Origin: Hungatella sp. UBA5385
GTDB taxonomy: Bacteria; Bacillota; Clostridia; Lachnospirales; Lachnospiraceae
Assembly: GCA_002409995.1 (NCBI GenBank)
Contig: DHOR01000010.1
Span: 1-23,887 of the forward strand
DNA: 23,887 bases
Reading direction: 5' to 3'
The stretch's first letter is position 1. Each line of letters opens with the position of its first letter. The notes under the pieces are model-generated. The model saw only the letters and a list, made by a program, of their open reading frames with translations, ran no database searches and had not been told where the DNA came from. Of the stretch, positions 1 through 8,455 are shown one piece after another. The position numbers were made by a program, and so were the translations under genes.

Positions 1-8
1 CAGCACTA

Positions 9-377
9 TTAGTCTAAAGATGAGCTGGACAACACACTGGTAACCCATTGAATTTTTTCCACATGATTTTCCATACACCAATTGATCATATGCAGCCACA
101 TCTTCCGCCCACACCCTTCACCAATGCTATCACATGAAATATAGAAATATTCCAATTCCCAATAATCCGACTTCCTCAATATCCCCCAAAAGCAACGTAT
201 TTTCCCATCCTGTTGTCCCAAATATACCGTATGCATTGCAATAAATTCTTTAGTTATATTGAACAAAGAATCAAATTTGGTCATATACCCATGATCATAT
301 CCCCAATAAGCCTCTGACTCATGTGCGATTTTCCTCAGTTCGTCAGTAAAGTTTATTCCGGCTCTTATAAACTCCAT
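9..377 (-). CDS. GNAT-family N-acetyltransferase, C-terminally truncated
   Basis: A 122-residue protein that looks like a GNAT acetyltransferase, an enzyme class that moves acetyl from acetyl-CoA to an amine; the acceptor is unknown. Visible features are the N-terminal SEAYWGYD segment common in small GNATs, a beta strand WELEYFYI, and the acetyl-CoA pyrophosphate-binding loop GEGCGRKMW. I start it at 377, not 389, because GGAGG lies five bases before that ATG. After the strand ending in WVTS the protein stops within eight unrelated residues (SVLSSSSLD). The usual FY...G motif of GNAT strand 5 and helix 4 is missing, and about 150 residues would be normal. A small frameshift or deletion near position 35 is the simplest explanation, so the enzyme may be inactive. 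The family call is good; the function is unknown. Confidence 0.65.
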   Translation of the reverse strand: MEFIRAGINFTDELRKIAHESEAYWGYDHGYMTKFDSLFNITKEFIAMHTVYLGQQDGKIRCFWGILRKSDYWELEYFYISCDSIGEGCGRKMWLHMINWCMENHVEKIQWVTSVLSSSSLD

Positions 378-467
378 GTAAACCTCCATATTTCGGTAAA
401 TAAATTTGCTCTTTTCATATCTCCAAATATTACATCAATTTCATGAATTATCTTAATTGTTTGAAAA

Positions 468-520
468 TTTAAATTTGGGGTTCGACCCTTTGTATCAAAG
501 GGTCGAACCCCAAATTTAAA
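468..520. terminator. 25-bp perfect hairpin ending the ABC importer operon
   Basis: Arms at 468-492 and 496-520 are perfectly complementary around a TAT loop. The GC core GGGGTTCGACCC is flanked by AAATTT, and the outer TTT/AAA gives a U run on either strand. It begins four bases after the stop codon of the last permease gene on the minus strand and lies before the GNAT gene promoter area. This is a Rho-independent terminator, probably active in both directions. Its length and perfection are unusual, and it may be a copy of a dispersed palindromic element. Confidence 0.85.
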
Positions 521-523
521 AAT

Positions 524-1477
524 CTACCTTTGCCCTTTATCATAAGGCACCCCTTCTGCCTTAGGCGCCTGTGAATTCCTGGAAGTGAAGACAAGTACAA
601 CCAGAGTCACAATATAAGGCACCATCTTATAGAAATAGCTTGGGATTCCCAGCCCATTGAGCAGTGGGATTCCTGAATAAGCAGAAGAAATAGCTTTCAT
701 TAATCCAAAGAACAGAGAAGCCAGCATAATATTAACAGGTTTCCACTGACCGAAGATCAGAACAGCCAGAGCCAGGAAACCATAGCCTGCAACATTGGCA
801 TTAAAGTTAGTGGAAGTAGGAACTACGAATACCAGTCCTCCAAGTCCGCCTAATGCTCCTGATATCAAAACGCCTGCATACTGCATATGGTATACGTTAA
901 TACCTGCTGCATCAGCAGCATGTGGGTGCTCGCCGCAGGAACGAAGCCGCAGCCCAAAACGGGTCTTATACAGTACTATAGCAGAAATGATAAAGATAGC
1001 AATGCCGATATAGGTTGTAATATAAGCATTCTGGAACAGCAGAGGCCCGATAAATGGTATTTTACCAAGTACAGGAACCGAAGCTATCCGGAATGTGTTG
1101 GAAAACTGAATCTGCTGAACATTCTGAATCACACGGGCTATGAAGATGGCAAAAGCAGGTGCAAACATGTTCAGCGCAGTACCGCTGATAACCTGATTCG
1201 CCTTCATATTAATAGAAGCATAGCCATGAAACAGTGAGAATACCATACCGGTTACCATAGAGATAATAATAGCAATAATCAGCTGAAGCTGACCGCTCAT
1301 GGTGTCGCCTGTAAAGTTAATAAACAGAATGCCTGTAAATGCTCCCATTGTCATAATACCTTCAAGAGCGATGTTAATAATACCGCTTCGCTCAGAAAAC
1401 ATGGCGCCCAGGGCAACAATCATCAGAGGAATCATGAAATACATGGTTTGCTGAAATATAAAATAGATAACACTCAT
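524..1477 (-). CDS. ABC transporter permease, BMP/nucleoside-type (NupQ/YufQ-like)
   Basis: A 317-residue integral membrane protein rich in hydrophobic segments, the second permease of a purine nucleoside-type ABC importer. The sequence matches the BPD_transp_2 family: GAMFSERSGIINIALEG near the N terminus and LRSCGEHPHAADAAGI in the cytoplasmic loop that couples to the ATPase. The closest characterised relatives are the NupNOPQ (YufNOPQ) guanosine importer of Bacillus subtilis and lactococcal BmpA-NupABC. Its ATG overlaps the stop of the upstream permease by four bases, so translation is coupled. It is the last gene of the minus-strand operon and is followed by the hairpin at 468-520. The exact nucleoside cannot be read from the sequence. 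Confidence 0.92.
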   Translation of the reverse strand: MSVIYFIFQQTMYFMIPLMIVALGAMFSERSGIINIALEGIMTMGAFTGILFINFTGDTMSGQLQLIIAIIISMVTGMVFSLFHGYASINMKANQVISGTALNMFAPAFAIFIARVIQNVQQIQFSNTFRIASVPVLGKIPFIGPLLFQNAYITTYIGIAIFIISAIVLYKTRFGLRLRSCGEHPHAADAAGINVYHMQYAGVLISGALGGLGGLVFVVPTSTNFNANVAGYGFLALAVLIFGQWKPVNIMLASLFFGLMKAISSAYSGIPLLNGLGIPSYFYKMVPYIVTLVVLVFTSRNSQAPKAEGVPYDKGQR

Positions 1478-2583
1478 ACTTCCGTTCCTCCTTCCCTGTC
1501 GCTTTCTTCCTTAGTAATACGGCGCTTTTGAACTTTTTCAATGACTATCCGTACCATCAGGGCAAATGCACTGAAATAGATAATAACTGCTACGATAATA
1601 TCAATGATTTCCGTGGAAAATTCATATAGCTGCAGATAAAATCCGCCTGCTGTCAGGTAAGCAATAAAAATGCCGGAGAATAAAACTCCTATAGGGTTGC
1701 TTAAACCAAGAAGAGCAACGGAAATACCTGTAAAACCTTCAGGTGCCAGCACGTCCTTGATTTCAATGTGCTTGCCTGTACCTGACAGATATAATATTCC
1801 GCCTGCCAGACCAGCGATGGCTCCTGCAATCATCATAGATAAAATAATACTCTTTTTCTCATTGATGCCTGCGTATTTGCTGGCGTCACGGTTAAAACCA
1901 ACCGCTTTCAGCTCATATCCCAGAGTGGTTTTATTAAGCACGATGTGAATAATAATTACAACCAGAATTGCAATGAGGATTCCACCATTAACGCTGGAAC
2001 CGGGGAATATCTTATCCAGTCCCATTTTGGGAATGTTGGCCGCGGCGGCTACGTTACGGGACTCATTGCGGAGATTGTTAAACAGCGGTTTATAGCTTTT
2101 CACTATCCAGTTTACCAGGTACATTCCTATGTAATTCATCATAATAGAAGCAATGACTTCATTCACATTAAAGTAGGCTTTTAAAAGACCGGGAACAAGG
2201 CCCCAGATGGCACCCATAATTACACTGGCAAGAAGTGCAACGACCCAGTGAGCAGGTCCTAAGGAGGTCCAGAGAATACCAACGTAAACGGCTCCGAAAG
2301 CGCCCATAATAAACTGCCCTGGGGTACCGATATTAAAAAGTCCTGTTTTAAATGCAAAACCTACGGACAGACCGGTTAAAATAATAGGGGTTGCATAATA
2401 AAACACCTGTCCTACACCTTTGGCACCATGGGTAAATGCACCTGTTAAAATCATCACAAATCCCGGAATTGCCTGAGAGGGATTACTGAGAAACAGGATA
2501 ACAAGTCCAACAATAAGCCCAAGTACAATGGCTGAAATGGAAGAAGTTATGCCGGTGTAATCCTTTTTGTGTTTATTTTTCAT
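1474..2583 (-). CDS. ABC transporter permease, BMP/nucleoside-type (NupP/YufP-like)
   Basis: A 369-residue membrane permease, partner of the downstream permease in a heterodimeric channel. It has a short basic N terminus (MKNKHKKDYTG), then about eight to ten hydrophobic segments. FKTGLFNIGTPGQFIMGAFGA is typical of BPD_transp_2 permeases, and the EAA-like coupling loop reads ELKAVGFNRDASKYAGI. Its start overlaps the ATPase stop by four bases, and its own stop overlaps the next start by four bases. Such tight overlaps indicate balanced production of one complex. The length is usual for this subfamily. Substrate assignment to nucleosides rests on family and on the adjacent BMP lipoprotein. Confidence 0.92.
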   Translation of the reverse strand: MKNKHKKDYTGITSSISAIVLGLIVGLVILFLSNPSQAIPGFVMILTGAFTHGAKGVGQVFYYATPIILTGLSVGFAFKTGLFNIGTPGQFIMGAFGAVYVGILWTSLGPAHWVVALLASVIMGAIWGLVPGLLKAYFNVNEVIASIMMNYIGMYLVNWIVKSYKPLFNNLRNESRNVAAAANIPKMGLDKIFPGSSVNGGILIAILVVIIIHIVLNKTTLGYELKAVGFNRDASKYAGINEKKSIILSMMIAGAIAGLAGGILYLSGTGKHIEIKDVLAPEGFTGISVALLGLSNPIGVLFSGIFIAYLTAGGFYLQLYEFSTEIIDIIVAVIIYFSAFALMVRIVIEKVQKRRITKEESDREGGTEV

Positions 2584-4115
2584 GCCTGCTCACCTTCCTT
2601 CTTTGCGCCTGCCATATAGAGTCCAAGCTCCTGAACGGTTACTTTCTTTGGATCTAAATCAGCCACAATACCGCCCTCAAACATAACTAGAATACGGTCA
2701 CTTAAGTTCATAACCTCATCAAGCTCCAGAGATATGAGTAAAATGGCAGCGCCTTCGTCACGCTGGTGGATCAGCTGTCTGTGAATATACTCGATTGCAC
2801 CTACGTCAAGACCACGGGTAGGCTGGACTGCAAGGAGAATATCAGGGGATTTGGAAAGCTCTCTTGCTACAATGGTTTTCTGCTGGTTGCCGCCTGACAT
2901 ACTTCTTGTTAGGGTAAACGCCCCTTCACTGCTTCTGATGTCAAAATTGTCAATCAGCTTGTCAGCATATTCATAAATCTTGTCATTTTTAAGAAATGTA
3001 TTATTCTGGAAATCCTTTTCAAAATACTGCTGAAGAATCAGATTATAAGCAAGGTTGTAATCCAGTATAAGTCCATATTTGTGACGATCCTCCGGAATAT
3101 GGGAGAGACCGTGGGTGTTTTTGTAGCGAATGCTTTTCTTAGTGACATCCTGACCATTGATTTGAACACTTCCTGCACTCATATCTGCCAGACCTGTAAT
3201 TGCATGGATCAGCTCTGACTGACCATTGCCGTCAATTCCTGCAATACAGACGATTTCTCCACGTCTGACTTTAAATGAGACATCATGAACCAGTTTTTTG
3301 GTATGTCCGCTTTTGTGGGATTCCACTGAGAGTCCGGATACCTCTAATACCACATCACCCGGTTTGGCAGGTTTCTTATCAACAGTTAAGTTTACCTTTC
3401 TGCCCACCATCATCTCTGACATCTCCGCAGGTGTTGTATCGGCAACTTCTACGGTTCCTATGTATTTACCCCGCCGCAAAACGGTACAGCGGTCTGCAAC
3501 TGCCTTGATTTCATTTAATTTGTGTGTGATAAAAAGAATGGATTTGCCTTCTTTTACCAGGTCCTTCATGATCAGCATCAACTCGTCGATTTCCTGAGGA
3601 GTTAAAACTGCAGTGGGTTCATCAAAAATCATAATTTCATTGTTGCGGTAAAGCATCTTGAGAATTTCCGCCCTTTGCTGCATTCCAACGGTAATATCGG
3701 AAATCAGTGCATCAGGTTCTACCAGAAGCTTGTATTTTTCACTTAATTCCACAACTTTTTTCCTGGCATTATCCATTTTTAAAAAACCATTTTTTGTGGT
3801 TTCCATACCCAGGACGATGTTTTGAAGTACAGTAAAATTCTCCACCAGTTTAAAATGCTGATGAACCATGCCGATACCTAAGGCATTGGCATCTAAGGGC
3901 CCTGTGATTTTTTCTTCTTTTCCTCTTACCTTGATGACACCCTTTTCCGGCTGGTATAAGCCGAAGAGCACGCTCATCAAAGTGGATTTTCCCGCACCAT
4001 TCTCTCCTAAAAGGGCGTGAATTTCGCCTTTTTTCAATTGGAGGGTAATATCATCATTGGCAACGATACCGGGAAACTCCTTGGTAATATGATTCATTTC
4101 AATAATGTAGTCCAT
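2580..4115 (-). CDS. ABC transporter ATP-binding protein, tandem domains (NupO/YufO-like)
   Basis: A 511-residue cytoplasmic ATPase with two nucleotide-binding domains, as in sugar and nucleoside importers of the RbsA type. The first domain has Walker A GENGAGKST, a variant signature ITVGMQQR and Walker B IMIFDEPTA. In the second domain Walker A is degenerate (GIDGNGQSEL, no Lys-Ser/Thr), while the signature SGGNQQK is intact and the Walker B region reads ILLAVQPTRGLD. This asymmetry is normal for the family and implies one main hydrolysis site. The ribosome site GGGGGA lies seven bases before the ATG. It follows the BMP gene after a 129-bp gap holding two hairpins and is coupled to the permease genes by a four-base overlap. 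Confidence 0.94.
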   Translation of the reverse strand: MDYIIEMNHITKEFPGIVANDDITLQLKKGEIHALLGENGAGKSTLMSVLFGLYQPEKGVIKVRGKEEKITGPLDANALGIGMVHQHFKLVENFTVLQNIVLGMETTKNGFLKMDNARKKVVELSEKYKLLVEPDALISDITVGMQQRAEILKMLYRNNEIMIFDEPTAVLTPQEIDELMLIMKDLVKEGKSILFITHKLNEIKAVADRCTVLRRGKYIGTVEVADTTPAEMSEMMVGRKVNLTVDKKPAKPGDVVLEVSGLSVESHKSGHTKKLVHDVSFKVRRGEIVCIAGIDGNGQSELIHAITGLADMSAGSVQINGQDVTKKSIRYKNTHGLSHIPEDRHKYGLILDYNLAYNLILQQYFEKDFQNNTFLKNDKIYEYADKLIDNFDIRSSEGAFTLTRSMSGGNQQKTIVARELSKSPDILLAVQPTRGLDVGAIEYIHRQLIHQRDEGAAILLISLELDEVMNLSDRILVMFEGGIVADLDPKKVTVQELGLYMAGAKKEGEQA

Positions 4116-4134
4116 TAAGATCCCCCTTACCTTT

Positions 4135-4234
4135 GGTATCGTAAAAGGCGATACCTTCTTTTATAAAAGGAGATGCCGTAAGAAACCAGACCAGACCAAA
4201 TGGTGGGCTGGCGGGATCAAACAGCATCTCCTTT
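4135..4234 (-). promoter_or_regulatory. Structured intercistronic segment between BMP and ATPase genes
   Basis: In the transcript (minus strand) the lipoprotein stop is followed by AAAGGAGATGC (4234-4224), a long loop containing CCAGCCCACCA facing TGGTCTGGTCTGG, and then GCATCTCCTTTT (4176-4165). This makes an 11-bp outer stem with further inner pairing. A second hairpin, GGTATCG-N7-CGATACC (4155-4135), follows before the ATPase ribosome site. Such elements commonly stabilise the binding-protein mRNA or partly terminate, giving more lipoprotein than transporter. The role is inferred and it matches no riboswitch I know. Confidence 0.6.
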
Positions 4235-4244
4235 CTCTAGCGGG

Positions 4245-5438
4245 TTATTCTACAAAGTTAATCGTAGTTTTTTCCAGCTTTAAGTCTACAGTAGGATTAT
4301 TATTATCCTGAGATGGCTGAACCAGTTCAATCTTACCTTCCTTTAACTGATTGAAAACTGCGTCATAATCAGCTTGTGTAAAGGTGTTGAATCTGGAAGT
4401 TGCCATTGGAAGACCAATTCCATCGTTCTTGGCAGAGAAAATACTTGTCTCACCGCCTGGGAAATTACCGTCATAAAAAGCTTTAATACCATCATAAACG
4501 GATACTGCTAATTCCTTCATAGCAGAAGTGATAATGGTTTCAGACTCATAGCTCTGATCAACGTCAACGCCAATGGATTTGGCATTCTTTTCTTCTGCAG
4601 CAGCCATTACAGAGTTTCCTACAGCACCACCGCAGCCGAAGATTACTTCGGTACCGCTCTGATACCAGGAAGCAGCCATAGACTGTGCCTCAGGAGTTGC
4701 TTCAAATGCTCCTGTGTAGTTGTACATAACCTCAATTCCGTCAATTCCCATCTCTTTAGCTGCGGCATCAGCACCTTCACAGAAGCCGTAGCCAAAACGG
4801 ATAACTGCAGGAACTGCCATACCGCCTAAGAAGCCCAGCTTTGTATAGCCATCTTTGACTGCAGCATAACCTGCCAGGAAACCAGGTTCATCTTCCTGAT
4901 AGAGAATAGGCATGGTGTTAGGGTCTGTTCTGAATTCGGAGTAATCACCGCTGTGAGGTTCGCCATCCAGAAGAATAAAGTGAATATCAGGGTATTCTTT
5001 CTGTGCTAAAAATACAGGCTCTTCAAACAGGAATCCAGGACATACTACCAGTTTGGCTCCACCTTCAATAGCAAGGCTGATTGTCTCTAAATAAGAGTCT
5101 GTTGTAGCCTGCTGTGGCTGATAGTACTTGTAGGAGATGTTGTTCTCATCTCCATACTTCTGAAGACCTTCCCATGCACCCTGGTTAAATGATTTGTCAT
5201 CGATGGTACCTAAATCGGTAACAAGGGCCAGCTCGTACCCGTCTGAACCTGTTTGAGCCTCAGCAACTTTTGTTTCTTCGGCTTTTGCAGTAGTAGTCTC
5301 TGCAGCGGCAGCTGTTGTAGTTTCTGCAGCAGCAGTTGTGGTCTCAGGTGCCGGAGTGTCTGTGCCCTTTGATCCGCATGCACTTAAGGATGCTGCCACT
5401 AAAAGGGCCAGAGTTAAAGCTAGAGTTTTCTTTTTCAT
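4245..5438 (-). CDS. BMP-family substrate-binding lipoprotein (nucleoside-type ABC importer)
   Basis: A 397-residue extracellular lipoprotein that captures substrate, probably a purine nucleoside, for the adjacent ABC importer. The start is set at 5438, where MKKK begins a signal peptide ending in the lipobox LSAC with lipidated Cys21; AGGAGG lies ten bases upstream. An in-frame start at 5513 would add 25 residues without a ribosome site and would place the promoter inside the gene. Residues about 30-62 form a repetitive Thr/Glu/Ala linker, then the BMP/PnrA fold starts at YELALVTDLGTIDDKSFNQGAWEG. It is the first gene of the operon. Family PF02608 is clear; the ligand is inferred from relatives. 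Confidence 0.93.
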   Translation of the reverse strand: MKKKTLALTLALLVAASLSACGSKGTDTPAPETTTAAAETTTAAAAETTTAKAEETKVAEAQTGSDGYELALVTDLGTIDDKSFNQGAWEGLQKYGDENNISYKYYQPQQATTDSYLETISLAIEGGAKLVVCPGFLFEEPVFLAQKEYPDIHFILLDGEPHSGDYSEFRTDPNTMPILYQEDEPGFLAGYAAVKDGYTKLGFLGGMAVPAVIRFGYGFCEGADAAAKEMGIDGIEVMYNYTGAFEATPEAQSMAASWYQSGTEVIFGCGGAVGNSVMAAAEEKNAKSIGVDVDQSYESETIITSAMKELAVSVYDGIKAFYDGNFPGGETSIFSAKNDGIGLPMATSRFNTFTQADYDAVFNQLKEGKIELVQPSQDNNNPTVDLKLEKTTINFVE

Positions 5439-5492
5439 AATACTTAAATTCCTCCTATCCTTAAAATAATATTTTATAATGCTTGTACATCT

Positions 5493-5521
5493 AATGTAGC
5501 ACATTTTGAGCATAGAAACAA
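5493..5521 (-). promoter_or_regulatory. Promoter of the BMP-ABC operon
   Basis: On the minus strand, TTGTTT (5521-5516), a 17-base spacer and TACATT (5498-5493) preceded by TGC form a sigma-A-like extended -10 promoter. The predicted start leaves about 50 bases of leader before the ATG at 5438. Confidence 0.6.
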
Positions 5522-5677
5522 TATTAATGGAAAAAAATTACACAAATAAAGCGACATGACATGCAGAAAATTGTAGATATTAATCATATGACATTATGAA
5601 AATACTGTAAAATTAAAATAGAACTTGTCATTTAAAAATAAAATGTCAACTGGAAAATGATAAAAAGGAGTACTATT

Positions 5678-5963
5678 GTGCAAAAAGTAAAAGTGAATTT
5701 ATGTGCAACTCTTGTAACTTCTATATATATACTCGCTGATACTCTATATGATAGGAAGGGGAGTCGGTGCAATCCGATATGTGGAGGAATACGGACGAGT
5801 TCTGGTTACAGGAGCTCGAGGGATGATTCTCAATAGTCTGTTTGTATTTCTTCTGCCCCTGTTTTTTGGTGTGACTGGGATATGGGCGGTAAAGTCTGCT
5901 GCAGAGATTTTGATATTGGTGTTGTGTGTGGTGTTGTTTCGCAGGGAGAATAGATGTGATTAA
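5678..5963 (+). pseudogene. Relic of a MATE-family efflux transporter
   Basis: Two short frames together make a collapsed MATE gene. From a GTG at 5678, with AAAGGAG just upstream, the frame reads to VTSIYILADTLY, the typical first membrane helix of MATE proteins. The next frame continues at 5748 as MIGRGVGAI, the expected next segment, so a small frameshift joins them. After VGAI the text jumps to RVLVTGARGMILNSLFVFLL and FFGVTGIWAVKSAAEIL, which belongs near the C terminus of MATE transporters. Most of the protein, over 300 residues, is therefore deleted. It cannot be functional. The call rests on recognised MATE motifs in the correct order. Confidence 0.68.
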
Positions 5964-5978
5964 AAGACAATAAACTCT

Positions 5979-6017
5979 TTGCAACTTATTGTTCCGGTAT
6001 GTTAAAATATGAATACC
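5979..6017 (+). promoter_or_regulatory. Promoter and possible operator of the RpiR gene
   Basis: TTGCAA (5979-5984), an 18-base spacer and TAAAAT (6003-6008) preceded by TGT form a plausible promoter. GGTAT (5996-6000) and ATACC (6013-6017) make an inverted repeat around the -10 box, a possible autoregulatory site. The promoter is moderately supported; the operator is a guess. Confidence 0.45.
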
Positions 6018-6041
6018 ATTTGAAGAGAGGTGGTATAAATT

Positions 6042-6845
6042 ATGGGAATTTTATACAATCGGCTTCTTATTATCTTAAATGAAGAACATTCAGATTCGAC
6101 ATACTATCATATCGCAATAACGATGCTGAAACATATTGAAGAGCTCAGTGTGCTTGCAATTAATGAGATAGCGGATTTATGTGCTGTGTCAAAGTCTACG
6201 ATATCTAAATTCATCCGTTTTCTTGGATATGAAGATTATTGGGATTTTCGGTATGCGGCTACATTCCGGGAGAATAAATATAGCAATACATCCAATTATA
6301 TTACGAATGTTATGGGATATATGGAAAGTCACACCATGGATGAATATGTGAATACGATCAAATGTGATATAGAAGAGACTTACCGCAATCTTGACTGGAA
6401 TGCTGTGGACCGTTTAGTGCATGATTTAATCCGGTATGATAAAGTTGCGGCGTTTGGGTTGATGTTTTCGGAAACCGCAGCCATAGACCTTCAGACAAAG
6501 CTGGCGTATAACAAAAAGTTTATCGTCACGAATATCAATGATTTGAAACAGGATGATTACATACGTAATGCCGGAGAAGATACGCTGATTATCATATTCA
6601 GTGAGTCCGGCAAGTATATAGAAAGATATTTGACGATTGATGATTTTATATGTAAAAATGAATTTGAAGTGACAAAGGCCAAGGTGGTACTGATTACTTC
6701 AGAGGAAGAGATGATACATGATCCCCGGGTAGATGATTGCATTTTATTCAGAAAGACAGAGATACTTTGTACACATCGAATCATCTATCGTGTTCTGACT
6801 GATATCATTGCTTTTAAATACAGGGAACTTTCAAAAAACAAATAG
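6042..6845 (+). CDS. MurR/RpiR-family transcriptional regulator (beta-glucoside PTS operon)
   Basis: A 267-residue cytoplasmic regulator. The N-terminal RpiR helix-turn-helix covers about residues 1-75, with INEIADLCAVSKSTISKFIRFLGYEDYWDFR as the recognition region. A C-terminal SIS domain, which binds phosphosugars, follows from about residue 115 (KVAAFGLMFSETAAIDLQTKL and TLIIIFSESGKYIERYL). AGAGAGGTGG precedes the ATG. It sits upstream of a PTS EIIBC and a 6-phospho-beta-glucosidase, so it probably senses a phospho-beta-glucoside and controls those genes. A terminator follows it, so it is transcribed separately from its likely targets. Whether it represses or activates cannot be seen. Confidence 0.88.
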   Translation: MGILYNRLLIILNEEHSDSTYYHIAITMLKHIEELSVLAINEIADLCAVSKSTISKFIRFLGYEDYWDFRYAATFRENKYSNTSNYITNVMGYMESHTMDEYVNTIKCDIEETYRNLDWNAVDRLVHDLIRYDKVAAFGLMFSETAAIDLQTKLAYNKKFIVTNINDLKQDDYIRNAGEDTLIIIFSESGKYIERYLTIDDFICKNEFEVTKAKVVLITSEEEMIHDPRVDDCILFRKTEILCTHRIIYRVLTDIIAFKYRELSKNK

Positions 6846-6861
6846 CATAGAAATGTGAATA

Positions 6862-6904
6862 AGGGCTGATAAATTTGAAGTGATGAATTTATCGGCTCTC
6901 TTTT
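6862..6904 (+). terminator. Rho-independent terminator after the RpiR gene
   Basis: AGGGCTGATAAATT (6862-6875) pairs with AATTTATCGGCTCT (6886-6899) with two G-U pairs and a 10-base loop. CTTTT follows. Confidence 0.75.
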
Positions 6905-6912
6905 CGTGTGTA

Positions 6913-6964
6913 AAAGTTTCCAAAAAACGAAATTTTAAGGTTCTCTCTTTTTATGTGCTACAAT
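6913..6964 (+). promoter_or_regulatory. Promoter of the PTS-GH1 operon with candidate RpiR operator
   Basis: An extended -10 element, TGC-TACAAT (TACAAT at 6959-6964), lies 71 bases before the PTS start codon, with only a weak -35 match. Upstream, AAAGTTTC (6913-6920) and GAAATTTT (6929-6936) form a near inverted repeat with an eight-base A-rich spacer. The weak -35 and nearby repeat suggest control by the RpiR regulator. This is inferred from position. Confidence 0.45.
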
Positions 6965-7035
6965 CAAATTACAAAGAAAGTAGCTCCCTGGCCAGGATAG
7001 ACTGCAAAACGTTATTAAAAAAAGGAGAGAATGGT

Positions 7036-8442
7036 ATGCGTAAGAAAAACTATGATGATATGGCAAAAGATATTGTCGCTGCAGTTGGTGGTACCGATAA
7101 TATAATTAGTTTATTTCACTGTATAACCAGACTGCGTTTTCGGCTGTGGGATTTTGATAAAGCGGATAAAGCAAAAGTAGAGAAAATACCAGGGGTATTG
7201 CAGGTCGTTATCGGTAATGGCCAGTTTCAGGTGGTTATTGGCAACGCAGTGGCAGATGTTTATAATACGGTTAAAAGCATCTTCCCGGGAATCCATGGAG
7301 AAATCGATGGGGATGACAGTCAGAAGATGACTGATGAAGAAAAAAAGAAGGGGAATCCATTGATCCAGGCCTTCAGCACCTTAGCAAAAGTCTTCACTCC
7401 CTGTGTGACAGCTCTGGCAGGTGCAGGTATGCTGAAAGCAATACTGGTCATTCTGACTACATTCCAGTTGATTGATGAGACTGGCAGTACTTATAAAATA
7501 CTTTCAGCAGCAGGCAACAGTGTGTTCTATTTCCTGCCACTGTTTCTGGCAGTCAGTGCAGCAAGGGTATTCCAGTGTAACAGCTTTATATCACTTGCAA
7601 TTGTTGCAGCTCTTTTGGAACCCAATTTTACTGGTCTTATGACAGCTACAGGTGATGTGGTTTCCTTTATGGGAATTCCTACAGTCCTTATGGGGTATTC
7701 AGGAAGTGTTATACCTGCAATTCTATCCATATTAGTTTATTCCAGGCTGGAGCGTCTTCTAAAGAAGATTATTCCTAAAAGTATTGAATTGTTTACTCTT
7801 CCGCTGGTGGGGCTGCTTATTATGGTACCATTGACTGTTATCGTGATTGGGCCAATTGGAGTTACCCTGGGTAATGGAATGGGTGCAGTTGTGAATTTCC
7901 TGTCTGTTAAGAGCGGTTTGGCTGCGGGGGCAGTGATTGGCGGTGCATGGACATTCCTTGTTATGATTGGTATCCACTGGGGGATTGTGCCGATTATGGT
8001 CAATAACATTGCAACACTGGGCTATGATACGATTCGTCCCATGATTGCCGGAGCAACCTTTGCTAGTGCCGGTGTGGCATTTGGTGCATTTCTTCGGTTC
8101 CGTAGAAAAGAGGATAAGGCATTTGCATTTTCAAATATGATTCCGGCTCTTTTGGGAGGGATTACAGAACCGATTGTATATGGCCTGTCAGTACAGTATA
8201 AACGAATGCTGATTTGTCAAGTAATAGGAGGTGCTGTAGGCAGTGCTTTTATGGGAATGATGCATACGAAGGCACTGGTATATGTATTTCCAGCTTTAAC
8301 TACGCTTCCGGCATTTTTCTGTGATACATTTATTTATTATATTATTGGTATAACGGTTTCGTTTGTGCTTACAGCAGTGCTGGTATATTTTTTCGGATTT
8401 ACTGAGGCTGAACTGAAGGCTCAGAGGGAGAACGATGATTGA
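7036..8442 (+). CDS. PTS transporter EIIBC, beta-glucoside-type (glucose superfamily)
   Basis: A 468-residue phosphotransferase permease that takes up and phosphorylates a sugar, probably a beta-glucoside. The start at 7036 has GGAGAG seven bases upstream; a longer in-frame start would run back through the promoter. EIIB comes first, with the phosphoryl-accepting Cys29 in ISLFHCITRLRF. EIIC follows from about residue 110, with many membrane helices and the conserved GIHWGIVPIMVNN and FGGITEP-like LLGGITEPIVYG segments. There is no EIIA domain after EIIC, so a separate EIIA must supply the phosphate. The next gene, a 6-phospho-beta-glucosidase, supports beta-glucoside specificity. MurP and trehalose or sucrose EIIBC are related, but the GH1 neighbour argues against them. 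Confidence 0.9.
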   Translation: MRKKNYDDMAKDIVAAVGGTDNIISLFHCITRLRFRLWDFDKADKAKVEKIPGVLQVVIGNGQFQVVIGNAVADVYNTVKSIFPGIHGEIDGDDSQKMTDEEKKKGNPLIQAFSTLAKVFTPCVTALAGAGMLKAILVILTTFQLIDETGSTYKILSAAGNSVFYFLPLFLAVSAARVFQCNSFISLAIVAALLEPNFTGLMTATGDVVSFMGIPTVLMGYSGSVIPAILSILVYSRLERLLKKIIPKSIELFTLPLVGLLIMVPLTVIVIGPIGVTLGNGMGAVVNFLSVKSGLAAGAVIGGAWTFLVMIGIHWGIVPIMVNNIATLGYDTIRPMIAGATFASAGVAFGAFLRFRRKEDKAFAFSNMIPALLGGITEPIVYGLSVQYKRMLICQVIGGAVGSAFMGMMHTKALVYVFPALTTLPAFFCDTFIYYIIGITVSFVLTAVLVYFFGFTEAELKAQRENDD

Positions 8443-8455
8443 AAGGAAAGATAAG

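Noticed and set aside
471..512. GGGGTTCGACCC resembling a tRNA T-arm
   Set aside because: It is part of a perfect 25-bp palindrome with no acceptor, D or anticodon arms nearby.
7036..8442. EIIBC as a MurP (MurNAc) transporter
   Set aside because: MurP is in the same superfamily, but this gene is coupled to a 6-phospho-beta-glucosidase and is about 8 kb from murQ, so beta-glucoside specificity is favoured.
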